DNA of 64,000 bases. It comes from Marsupella aquatica (lineage: Eukaryota > Marchantiophyta). Shown piece by piece: positions 45,287-54,265 of the stretch. The stretch lies in NCBI GenBank assembly GCA_973895155.1, contig OZ316899.1, positions 14,818,001-14,882,000 on the forward strand, written 5' to 3'. Below the pieces are notes generated by a model, which was not told the DNA's origin, searched no databases, and saw nothing but the letters and a program-made list of their open reading frames with translations. Each line of letters opens with the position of its first letter. Position 1 is the stretch's first letter. The position numbers and the translations under genes were made by a program.

Positions 45287-45892
45287 TTACTGAATTGTGC
45301 AACGGCCTCCTTGATTCGCTTCGGTTGCGCCTGATCCGGAAGCTTCCGGACTTCCGATTGTTAATCTTGCCATATGTGCCTCGACCTCCTGACTTCTTTC
45401 ATCTTCCTTGGGGTTGCTCGGTTCGCCGGCCATGATTACTTGTTCGGCGGTGATTAATCGCCACGTAATCCGCTGATCGTGGCTGTTCTCCCATCTTAGC
45501 AGCAGATTCCATTTCTTCCGCATGACCTTTCTACAGAGTTCTTCGATGGCCTCGTCGGTGGTGAATCGTTGGCGGAACTCTTCGCCCTTCATTCCAAACA
45601 ATTGTTGCCCCGCCGCATCCCATACACGACAACTTCCTTCTTTGATCCGAATAGTGAACATGAACATAGGCACTCCTTCGCCTAGCGACTTACACTCATG
45701 AGCTAACCGATTCCTGCTAACGGGGGTTCCTATATTCGCCCCCCTTTGCCTTCTCTGTCGAGCTCTTGTGCCTAAGGCACATACTCTGCCATCTGCTAGT
45801 AGGCCATCACAGCCTTCATAGCAGAACTCAACTCCTACACGACCGTTAATCAAGATGATCGTCGCCTCCCCTACTTCCAGCCTTTCTGTCAT
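45287..45892 (-). CDS. LTR-encoded 201-residue ORF (copy 2)
   Basis: Same protein as at 35356-35961 with about 12 differences (for example Val/Ala and Lys/Glu in the VWD..GQQLFGMKG region). Open in both LTRs. Confidence 0.4.
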   Translation of the reverse strand: MTERLEVGEATIILINGRVGVEFCYEGCDGLLADGRVCALGTRARQRRQRGANIGTPVSRNRLAHECKSLGEGVPMFMFTIRIKEGSCRVWDAAGQQLFGMKGEEFRQRFTTDEAIEELCRKVMRKKWNLLLRWENSHDQRITWRLITAEQVIMAGEPSNPKEDERSQEVEAHMARLTIGSPEASGSGATEANQGGRCTIQ

Positions 45893-46019
45893 CTCAACAA
45901 AATGAATAACCGCTGGTCTTTGCTTACTACTTCCTAAATACTCTTGGTTGACCTCTAGTTGACACTTCTAAACCTAAAAAAAACTATAATATCGCCGGTG
46001 TAATTTTTATCGTTTACAC

Positions 46020-47320
46020 CCCCCAACTGGTCCCATTGGCAGTAGAACGTCGTGACTCACCACCACCACCACCACTCCCTCCTAACTGGCTAGGGGCACC
46101 ATGACTAGCCGCTGGAGGACCTGAGTGGTGAGAGACCCCACCACCACCGCCTCCACTCCCTCCAGATGTGCTTGAGGCACATCCACCACCCCCAATGCTG
46201 CCTGCATGCTGAGAGACACCGCCACCACTGCCTGCACTCCCTCCAGACTGGCCAGGGGCATGTCGACCACCCCCAGTGCTGTCCGCATGTTGAGAGACAC
46301 CACCACCACTACCTGCACTCCCTCCGGACTGGCCAGGGGCATGTCGACCACCCCTAGTGCTGCCTCCATGGTGAGAGACTCCACCACCACCGCCTGCACT
46401 CCCTCCGGACTGGCCAAGGGCATGTCGACCACTCCCAGTGCTGCCTCCATGGTGAGAGACTCCACCACCACCGCCTGCACTCCCTCTGGACTGGCCAAGG
46501 GCATGTCGACCACTCCCAGTGCTGCCTCCATGGTGAGAGACTCCACCACCACCGCCTGCACTCCCTCCAGACTGGCCACCCCCAGTGCGGCCAGAGTGCC
46601 AAGACCCTCCACCGTCGGCTGCACTCCCTCCAACCTGGCCACCCCCAGTGCGGCCAGAGTGGCCAGAGCCTCCAGAGCCACTCCCAACTATGCCTAACTG
46701 CTGAGAGCCTCTAGAACACCCTTCCCCGTGGGGCTCTAATCGGCGAGACCCACCAACAGCATGTCGTGCAACAACATGTTGCAGGCCCTAAGTGTCAGCT
46801 CTACCAGCAACCCCTGATTGGTGTCGGCCACTAGAACCAACCCCTATGGCTCTCGACTGGTGTGCTCTAGGGGCCCGACTAGCACCACCTCTGCCAGCCC
46901 TACTCCGTGACGCTGGAACACCATGATCCTCACCCCGTCAAGTCGAGTGGCAAGGACCACTAACACCGTCCCTAACTGCTCCAGACCGGCGAGATGTGGG
47001 TGCGGCCACAATTGACTCCTCTGGGCCCAACGACTTTGCATCTGAATTGTTCGCCCCTAAGCCCTCCTTCGAGTCCTCACCCTCCGACCCCTCCTCCTCT
47101 GAGCCCTACATATATCCAACTAGCAATCCAGTTAGTGTATGCTCCATCTTACCACAGAATTTTCATCAACCAATTAAGACATTGCATTCAGAGGATTGTC
47201 CATACCGAACCCAACTCCTCCTCCATGTGAATCTTGAGAGCTCGCGGTCCATGCTTCTTAGCCAACTCCCTCTTGTCTGGTAAGATCGGCCGCCCATGCT
47301 CACGCTCCTACACCCCACAC
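46020..47320 (-). pseudogene. Captured gene fragment in the 5' LTR: intron, acidic-basic region and Gly-rich repeats
   Basis: Read on the minus strand, an exon with LPDKRELAKKHGPRALKIH ends at 47206 before GTATGG, and an acceptor ATATGTAG ends at 47106. Splicing this 100-bp GT-AG interval joins EEELGS to GSEEEGSEGEDSKEG in one frame. The protein continues with an Arg/Gly-rich stretch (RSRAGRGGASRAPRAHQS) and then about six 27-28 residue Gly/Ser/His repeats (GGSAGGGGGVSHHGGSTGSG type) to a stop near 46020. A TGA/TAG-type interruption lies near 46790. Composition resembles the Gly-rich CACTA accessory protein at 48855, and the adjacent CACTG terminus and ATCGGA cluster suggest that a CACTA end with its gene was captured into the LTR. 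The 3' LTR lost the repeat part. Confidence 0.5.
46110..46660. repeat. Coding-type minisatellite, units of about 81-84 bp
   Basis: Five to seven tandem units with the core CCACCACCGCCTGCACTCCC followed by GGACTGGCCA and GGCATGTCGACCACTCCCAG. All frames on both strands stay open over several units, so the open frames are not by themselves evidence of coding. Confidence 0.85.
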
Positions 47321-47841
47321 AAAATGGCCCCAACATCAAATTGTCCCCCATTAGTCCCTCCCTATCACACCCCAAGTAGTCCTACATCCTCACACCCCCA
47401 AATACATGTACAATGGCCTTTGGATCCTACTAACAAATCTACCAAGGATTACCGATAAAAATTCAAATTATCCGATTACCCAAGTATCGGACCCCTCGTG
47501 CTAAAATATCGGACACACTGTCCGAATGTTGATCCGATACTGATACTATTGGATCATAATCGGACCCCAATTTCAAAAAAAGGTGTGATAACACTTCCAA
47601 TTATGGGTCCGATACCGACAGAATTGGACCGGTATCGAAAAAACCGGCCCAGGAAAGAAAAAATACAGTGCCGAGAGCGGGCCTGACTTGCAGGACTCAC
47701 CTCGACAATAAGAAGGGACTAGCTTTGGGTTGGGGCTCTTTAGGCATACACAAGCCTCAGATGATCAAGAAAATTGAGGTGAGGAGCTTGGACAGAGGAG
47801 GGGGAGTACTTACAAACTCTGCCTTGAGACGTTGCGACCCA

Positions 47842-48855
47842 CCCCGCCCCATCCGTTGAGTGATTACTGGCCTATTGTCAACTCGAAGCAATGCTTTCAG
47901 GATTTGTGAGGGAGGGTCTCCAAGCTGAACTGATCTTGCTTCCCAATGCTGCAGGTTGCTCTGAGCATGGCGGGTGTCAACAGTCTCCCCTGCTTGGGCC
48001 TTGGTGGCAAGCTCTTCTAATTCGGCCTGCCAGTACCGTCTTGCCTGCCAAGCTCAAACTTGTAGCTTGGTCTTGATCCAAGCTGCCCATACATCTGGTG
48101 GTAGATCAACTGGGCACCCCCTCTGCCTGATCACCTCCTCATTTTCCTTGCATTCACCAAGGTATTTCCTGAGCTTCTCCCTGACATGGTTCCTTCTGTC
48201 TGCAAGTGAGAGGCTGATTTTTTTGATTCAAGAACCTGTCATCAAGGAATGATCCATTGGAAAACCTCTCCTTCACCTGCTCACGAACTCTGAATTTCTC
48301 CTATTCATTTTGCTTCCCCCAGTAGTCTAACACCCCAAAATGGGATCTAAGTACCTGCCCAAGCTGACTCCTGAAGAGATTATAGTTCTTGGCCCTGGGA
48401 GCTCCTCCACTATTCAAAAACAACTTTGGCCGCTTGCTTCGCTCCTCTGCTTGCTGTTTCTCCTCCTCTGCTCTCTTCCTCTCTGCAGCCCATGTTTCTT
48501 TACGCAGGGCTTTCTCTCTCTGTCTTGGTGAGAGGGCCTCCGCGGGGATGCTCCGCTTCTCATCCCTTTGCTTCCTCTTCTTTTCTTTCTCCCTTTGCTG
48601 CCTTTCCTTGAATGCTTTCTCAGCTTCTGAAATAATTGTGCCCTTTGAAGAGTCAATCAATCCCTGTGTCAATGCAGCAACCTGTTGTGCAACTTCTATT
48701 GAGAGCCCTATTTGCGTTTGAAAAATGGCTCTCATAATGTCCCCAAAGTTTTGAGATGGCCCGGCTCCATCTCCTGCAGATCCTCCGGCTCCCCCGACTG
48801 CTCTGGCTCCCCCGGCTCCACCTCCTGCCCCTCCATTGTTCCCCTCCATAGCCAT
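47842..48855 (-). pseudogene. CACTA accessory (TnpA-like) gene, main part
   Basis: Starts at ATG 48855 (MAMEGNNGGAGGG). Gly-rich N-terminus, then a helical segment (FGDIMRAIFQTQIGLSIEV), then a strongly charged coiled coil (FKERQQREKEKKRKQRDEKR ... AERKRAEEEKQQ), then FRSQLGQVLRSHFGVLDYW. TAG at 48301-48303 sits in NE-stop-EKFRVREQVKERF, where Gln fits. The protein continues with a frame change near 48200 into a region with GCPVDLPPDVWAAWIKTK, and reaches 47842 where the Athila-like element cuts it. It resembles the plant En/Spm-type accessory protein family (Transposase_24-like), which binds the subterminal repeats, but that family call rests on weak similarity. Divergently oriented to the SET gene. 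Confidence 0.5.
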
Positions 48856-48962
48856 AAGCTCCTCCCGGCCTTCAATTCCAGTTCGTGACCATGCACCTCC
48901 CCGGCTTTTACCAAAGAAAACATCTCCCGACACTCTTTCGATGCAAAGCCCGACTAAGAAGG

Positions 48963-49130
48963 AGTGGCACTTTGGTCGGGAAACCTAAAACTTGTCCGAC
49001 TATGGATCCGATTCTTACAACATCGGAACAAGCGATGCTATAATTATCGGAAACATAGTGGATGTCCGATTCTTACAGCATCGGACCCCTCTTGTTAATT
49101 CCTTGTATTACTCATGTCCGAAGTTTTTTC
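48963..49130. promoter_or_regulatory. ATCGGA-motif cluster between two divergent CACTA genes
   Basis: About six ATCGGA/TCCGAT motifs (near 49008, 49022, 49048, 49068, 49081, 49129) in the spacer between the minus-strand accessory gene and the plus-strand SET gene, the same hexamer as the subterminal array at 33169-33645. It could be an internal regulatory site recognised by the accessory protein, or an old terminus: CACTTTGG at 48968 is CACTA-like but lacks the final A. Confidence 0.5.
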
Positions 49131-49835
49131 CGATAGAATAACTATGGCAATTAATTTGGTTGTATGTTTGATGACCCTATGTTGGTTCTATGTGTTTAAG
49201 CAGGGTTTTAGGGATAGGGTTGACCGTTGGAGCTGCGGTCCCTTCTCATTGTGTGGTTTGGAGGTGGTTGGTATGTATAGATGTTGCAAGTTATATTTGA
49301 GAGTTGTGTGGTATTTACATTGTGACATTTTGGGGGCAAAATATGGATTCACCTAGCTAGCTAACCTTATGCATACAATGACATGCCAAATTTTGCAGTT
49401 CTTTTTTGCAGAGGGTTAAGTCACTCAGTTTTTGCGGAGGGTTAGGTTGCTGAGATTTTTTGGGGGTCCATTTTTGTAATGCATCATGCACAGCGAGAGC
49501 CCGCACGCCTGAAAGGTATGGTTGGACCACTCTAAAAGGTTCTGGAGGTGAATGTTGGGAGGTGCCCGGCATAGGTCGGCCCCCTAGCCAACTATAATTA
49601 TGGTCATACAGAGGTTAATTATTGATCTTGTTCCACACTAATTAAGTTGAAGTGTTCTTGTGCAGTAATTTCAGACTTGTCTTAGCATATAGTCTAAGGC
49701 CAAGATCCTAGTTGGCACTGCAGAGCGCGGGTCTCATTAAGGTATTATTGATTTAAACATTTTTTTGTTTTGCCTTAAGACATATATATATGTAAGTCAC
49801 AATGGTGCGGATTCTAAAATATAGTGACATTGTGT
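49131..49835. other. No gene recognised
   Basis: Upstream region of the SET gene. T-rich, with TATATATATG near 49784-49793 that could serve as a core promoter about 45 bp before the start codon. No supported coding. Confidence 0.35.
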
Positions 49836-51095
49836 ATGGATGATGGGCAGATGTCCAGTTCTGGGAGTTCTGAGTCAAACTCAAACTCAACCTCGTCATC
49901 TTCTGAGGGGGACGTTCCTCCTCCCCCTCCTCGGACTCAATGTCCTCCTCCTATAGGACCTATTCCATGCTGGTGTGTTAGATGTAAAGGCATGGTGGTT
50001 CGTCAAGCCTGGGAAGCCATTGAGCACATTGAGAACTATGGCCGACATGAGGGTGATTTACCTGGATATTCTGCTCGCCAGGTATGCATCATTTATTGCG
50101 CTTGGAGACATTGATATGCACAAGTTGTAACATTGCACCCATACATTTATTAATTGTTGGTATTTTTTGTGATTGAATAGGTGCCTCGTAGGACCTCTCC
50201 TCCATTGGTCTCTAATGACTTATGGGTAAACACACTTTTGGCTGGTGCAAGAGAGTTGTTAGCAGCATCATCAGATCCCCCTCAATGTAGCCTCCCTTGT
50301 GTTGATCCGGAGACTATACCAGTTCCATCTAGGGTTGGTTGCACCCGAGCAGGTTCCCGAAGACAACGGCATCGTTATGAACCCTTGGGTGTGCATGAGA
50401 CCGAGCACCAAGTTCTGCACCATACTCATAGAGTACCGCCAGGAGAGGACTATGTGGAAGTGGAAGGGAGGTTGGGGCTTTCATATGTCACTGGGAAGGC
50501 ATTGATAGTCTTGAAGGATTTCTCATCTGAGAGATTCAAAATACGCCCTGGCCTAACCATTGACACTCCTATCCACATATGGGGTCACCAATGGATAGTG
50601 AAGGCATCCTCCCTTGGTCCCGACATAGGATTTGGCGTATTTGCCTTGGAGGACATTTTGGTCCCTGCAAAGCCATGGCCCCGAGGTTATGATGGGGAGC
50701 ACCTATTTCCATATATTGGTCCCGTATACACTTCAAAAAGTTGGAACATTCTATTGCGCCAACACCCATCTTGGGGTGTCTATGCATTGCAAATGGATTC
50801 TGATCCAGATGAGGTCATACAGAGGCCTTGGCATTCTCGGATGATTGATGGGGACCCTGTTCGCTCTGACAACATAGCCGGGTACATCAATAGTACTCGT
50901 GGGAGAGGGAGAGGACTTAGGCCTAATGTTGAGTGGATACAAATATTTGGTCCACCTAGAGAGCCTTATTATGTAAAACACATGGATGACCATGTCATGA
51001 CTGTAGCCATTACAACCATTAGGGCTGGCGAGGAGTTGTTTTGCGACTATGAGTGGGATGCTCCCAAGAAAGCATTCCTTTCTCGCCCTGTGTAG
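49836..51095 (+). CDS. SET-domain protein carried by the CACTA element
   Basis: Two exons, 49836-50081 and 50181-51095, joined by a 99-bp GT-AG intron (GTATGC...GAATAG) that keeps frame (SARQ then VPRRTS); 386 residues. Exon 1: Ser/Pro-rich start, then CWCVRCKGMVVRQAWEAIEH, a possible CxxC...H zinc site. Exon 2 has a SET domain at residues about 220-372: WIVKASSLGPDIGFGVFA (G-x-G cofactor loop), EHLFPYIGPVYTS, SDNIAGYINS (equivalent of the N-x-x-R-F-I-N-H-S block, lacking the HSC), and TIRAGEELFCDYEWD (ELxxDY with the catalytic-type Tyr). SET proteins transfer methyl groups to lysines, usually of histones. There is no post-SET cysteine cluster. Substitutions near NHS make activity uncertain. 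It lies about 160 bp upstream of the transposase exon, same strand, inside the CACTA element. Confidence 0.8.
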
Positions 51096-51183
51096 GGCAG
51101 ACATGTATATACCACCTCTTTTGTTGAATATAAAATACATGACAATGGTTTCCAAACAAATTTGGTTCTTTGTATAAATAAAT

Positions 51184-51205
51184 CCTAAACCCTAAACCCT
51201 AAAAC
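51184..51205. repeat. CCCTAAA telomere-type box
   Basis: CCTAAACCCTAAACCCTAAAA: about three heptamers in the spacer between the SET gene and the transposase. In plants short telo-boxes also act as promoter elements; here it may equally be filler DNA. Confidence 0.8.
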
Positions 51206-51255
51206 ACTTGTCTCATTGTGGGTTTCTTCTAATATTTATGTATGTTTGTGAACGC

Positions 51256-53153
51256 TAGAATGCGTATGTTCAACCAGATGTGGGGGTATTATCACAAGCA
51301 ATGCGGCAACACCTTGTCGAGGCCATGGAAGATTGGTGTAGGGCTCAAGCTTCAGCGAATAAAGATATCCCTCCTGAGCAAGTATCTAATGCCACCAATG
51401 ACAGACTTGAGGATGAGAGGGCCATGGATGATCTCATGCACTAGTTCTATGACATAGAGAATGGTGACCATGGTATGGGTGATGCATTTGACACCACAGC
51501 ACATGCTCATCATGACATTCCTTCACGTCGAGGTTCCCACTCTAGACAATGGGAGGAAGCTCGTGACCATGCACAAACAAGGATTTTTTAGGGGTCACAA
51601 CTGTCTTGACTATCAGGAACAATGTTATTGTTGAACTTGGAACAAAGACATGGTGCAAGCAATCTCCTTCTTGATGATCTTTTCAGGACTTTGCATAGTC
51701 GGATTTTGCCAGAAGGGAACTGCTTGCCTAGTTCCTGGAAAGCAGCAAAAAAGGTGTTGAAATCCATAGGTCTCAAATACGAAGTCATACATGCTTGTGT
51801 GAATGATTGTGTTCTCTTTAGGGGGGAACACAAAGATGCCACTACATGTCCTACATGTGACCAACCGAGGTATCGAGAGGACATGCTCATTGGAAAAGTA
51901 GCACAGAAGGTCATGAGGTATTTTCCTCTTATCCCTAGATTACGGCACTAGTACCGATGTGCGGAGTTGGCTGAGTATACGGTGTGGCATTCCAAGAACC
52001 AGTCAGATATGACTTCAGATCCGCCCACCATGCGTATGATGGTGGACTCACCTGCCAATAGGTTTGTGGAGGACCGATGGGGTGAGTTCAAGACAGATCC
52101 ACGTCATGTACGTCTAGGTTTGGCATCAGATGGGATCAGCCCCTTTGCATTGGCAGGGAAGGCCCAACCATACTCAGTTTGGCCAGTAGTCCTTACAAAT
52201 TATAACATCCCTCCATGGATGGCCATGAAGAAAGGTCATTTGCTGCTCTCAATGATTATCCCAGGCCCCAAACAAGTAAAAAAGATTGATGTTTACTTGC
52301 AACAATTGTTGGAGGAGCTTCAACAACTATGGAGAGGAGTGGATTGCTATGATGGTTGAGTGCTTACGGGTGGTTTACCTCATGAATTTAAATTGAAAGC
52401 CATCTGTATGTGGACCATACACGATCTTCCGGGTATGTGGAAATATACCTCACCCCATATAAATTATGCATGGTTTGTCATTTCTGGATAATATACCTCA
52501 CCCCATATTAATTATCATATATTGGACCCCTGGCCATTGTTTAATGTATGCAGTGGGTGTGAACATTGTAGGGTTTGGATATATCTCTGGGTTGCAGGTC
52601 TCGGGATACCGAGCTTGCCCAACTTGTGGGCCCGATTTGGAGGGAGTGGCTCGCCCAAAGTCTACCACCCTACGGAGATAGTTTACATTGGTCACACAAA
52701 GTATCTCCCCCCAGAGCATGAATGGAGGCGTGACCCATTCTTATACGACACAGATGATGGCCAACCAGACACACGCCCTCAACCAGTGCCAAGGGATCCA
52801 CATTATTGGAAAGATGTATGGGATAGAGTGACAGACCCGGATGATCCATTACAGTTGACTCGGTGTGGCATGACTCGATTGTCTGCATTAATGTCAAAGC
52901 TGCCATATTGGGCTGAGATGCCAATTAACCATTTGTTTGACCCTATGCACATTGAGGGGAATGTTGGGAGGTCATTGATTCGCCATCTATATGGAGAGAA
53001 AGACAACAACTAGAGAGAGAGTTGTGAGAAGATGGGGATGCATGGCCCTCATGGGTTTTGGCCATCTATGGATCCTCCTAATGCCCCCCTTACTATTCAC
53101 CCTCCTTGGGTATTGACCAGAGGTGAGCGGACTGAGTTTCGCAAACGTATAGG
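51256..53153 (+). pseudogene. TNP2-type CACTA transposase, N-terminal two thirds
   Basis: After an acceptor-like CGCTAG at 51250-51255, a frame with MRQHLVEAMEDW leads into the TNP2 (Transposase_21) region: ILPEGNCLPSSWKAAKKVL, YEVIHACVNDCVLFR, CPTCDQPRYRED, VMRYFPLIPRL, FKTDPRHVRLGLASDGISPF, VVLTNYNIPPWMAMKKG, IIPGPKQVKKIDVYLQQLLEEL. A second intron fits at 52433-52571 (GTATGT...TTGTAG), joining HDLPG to FGYISGL. Then CPTCGPDLEG, VYIGHTKYLPPEHEWRRD, LPYWAEMPINHLFDPMHIEGNV. Stops: TAG 51949, TGA 52357, TAG 53011; frameshifts near 51590 and 52675. The domain is the DDE-type catalytic core that cuts CACTA ends. Cut at 53153 by the Gypsy insertion and continued at 63225. Confidence 0.85.
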
Positions 53154-53867
53154 TGTCGTGACATATAGTATCGTAGCCATAGTGTATCAAAAACATACAA
53201 GTCACCGGCAAGGCATATGTGCAAGCTGCTAGCAACCAACATGCATAGAAAAAGTCCAATCACATTCACAAGTGCCAAGAAAAAGCAAATGAAGTGGTAT
53301 GTACATAGTGGAGGTGTAAACCTCTGTATAATAAAAGGCGTAAGAGAAACAATCGTACTGAAATCGAATCAAAAACCGGCGGGATGCCAAGATCGGTCGG
53401 GAGCATCTAACGAATCACTATGTGAATCCCGTGTACGGAACCGACGAGCACTGTCTGAGCTCTGTCAATAACGATTCAAGAAGAACTGAAAACCCATAAA
53501 GAAAGACATGCCCTAAGTAAACAAAGTCTTGGCGTCACACTAACAAGCGTGTTTGCTTCAAGAACGCCTGGCATTTGCTATAAGAACATGTTGCTAACTC
53601 AAGTAGTACACTAGCCCTAACTACATACCTAGCGGGCATGCGAGGGACATGCCGATGTGCATAAGAGGCACTATCCCTCAGCATGACAGCTGTCGTGACA
53701 CATAGTATCGTAGCCATAGTGTATCAAAAACATACAAGTCGTCGACAAGGCATATGTGCAAGCTGCTAACAACCAACATGCATAGAAAAAGTCCAATCAC
53801 ATTCACAAGTGCCAAGAAAAAGCAAATGAAGTGGTATGTACGTAGTGGAGGTGTAAACCTCTGTATC
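53154..53867 (-). repeat. 3' LTR region with partial tandem LTR
   Basis: 53154-53688 is a full LTR-like unit (535 bp) that starts TGTCGTGACA and ends AGCATGACA on the plus strand. After two bases (GC), 53691-53867 repeats the first 177 bases of the unit almost exactly. The minus-strand polypurine tract CTGGGGGGG abuts that partial copy. So the 3' end carries a partial LTR, two bases, then a whole LTR, as if two LTRs had been joined end to end and the first one trimmed. Confidence 0.85.
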
Positions 53868-53905
53868 CCCCCCAGATCACAGCCAAAAGGAGGGCTGAAG
53901 AAAAT

Positions 53906-54265
53906 TCAGGTAGCACGTGGAGCACAGGAAGGGCAAAACCATAACCCTTTTGGCACCTGGGTAAGTTCAGGCCAAAGGCAGAAAAGACGGTACCCTCCAT
54001 TGCAATTGTCACACAGCAGCATCTGGTCAACATCATCAATTTGCAAACACAATTTGCAAGGGTAGTCCATAGGTGGAATCCAAGTAGAAGTCACAATGGT
54101 GGGATCTAGGTTAGGCAAATGACAAGGGGCGCAATTCTTGGCATTGTCAGCAATTGTGCACCCATCTGCCCCTTGTAACTCTAGCACTCCAGATGGTCGA
54201 ATAGCTTTAACCCTGAGAATAGTACGACTGGTAGAGGTGTCCAGGGTGTCGTTAGCTTGCCGCTA
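53906..54265 (-). pseudogene. PHD finger at the C-terminus of the Gypsy polyprotein
   Basis: On the minus strand, the frame after the integrase C-terminal domain (FEVGDFVYL, then TAG at 54263-54265, then RQANDTLDTS, ILRVKAIRPSGVLEL) runs into a Cys-rich module: CAPCHLPN, then CKLCLQIDDVDQMLLCDNCN, GGYRLFCLW, VPKGLWFCPSC, ending at 53906. Spacing and the WFCPSC ending are those of a PHD finger (C4-H-C3), except that the His in the GYH-x-F-C block is Arg (GYRLFC). PHD fingers read histone H3 tails (often the methylation state of Lys4). The module stands where chromoviruses have a chromodomain, suggesting a targeting role. One frameshift near 54315 (CACACACA run) separates it from the main frame. 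Confidence 0.82.

Larger units (their letters stand above)
34219..47841 (-). mobile_element. Athila/Tat-like Gypsy element, nearly intact, with very long LTRs
   Basis: Minus-strand element of 13.6 kb. LTRs 34219-36894 (3' LTR) and 44152-47841 (5' LTR) both end in GGCGTTTAACA on the minus strand. The 3' LTR is shorter mainly because of a deletion of about 1 kb (between 35971 and its equivalent of 46923, at an ATGA microhomology). Flanks are CCCCC (34214-34218) and CCCCG (47842-47846), an imperfect duplication. Internal order: primer site, leader ORF, gag, pol (protease, reverse transcriptase, RNase H, integrase), then two further ORFs. No chromodomain. Pol is one open frame of 1459 codons, so this is the youngest large element here. 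An alternative LTR limit (34219-35968 and 44152-45899, TGTTGAG...TTTAACA) was considered, but both copies share sequence well beyond it. Confidence 0.82.
44152..47841 (-). repeat. Athila-like 5' LTR (long form)
   Basis: 3.69 kb. Has everything in the 3' LTR plus a 1-kb block (about 45904-46922) containing a Gly-rich coding minisatellite. Includes a CT microsatellite near 44862-44889, ATCGGA cluster 47465-47650 and the CACTG-type terminus at 47650-47663. Minus-strand ends TGGGTCGCAACG and GGCGTTTAACA. Confidence 0.75.

Noticed and set aside
46082-46697. Two overlapping long open frames on opposite strands over the minisatellite
   Set aside because: The unit length keeps all frames open. Hydrophobic or Thr/Ser repeats in these two frames are by-products; only the Gly-rich minus-strand frame fits the neighbouring gene.
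49824-50114. Exon 1 of the SET gene as a separate small gene
   Set aside because: Frame and splice signals join it to the SET exon; the part after 50081 is intron.
51184-51205. True chromosome end
   Set aside because: Only three heptamers, with transposon genes on both sides.
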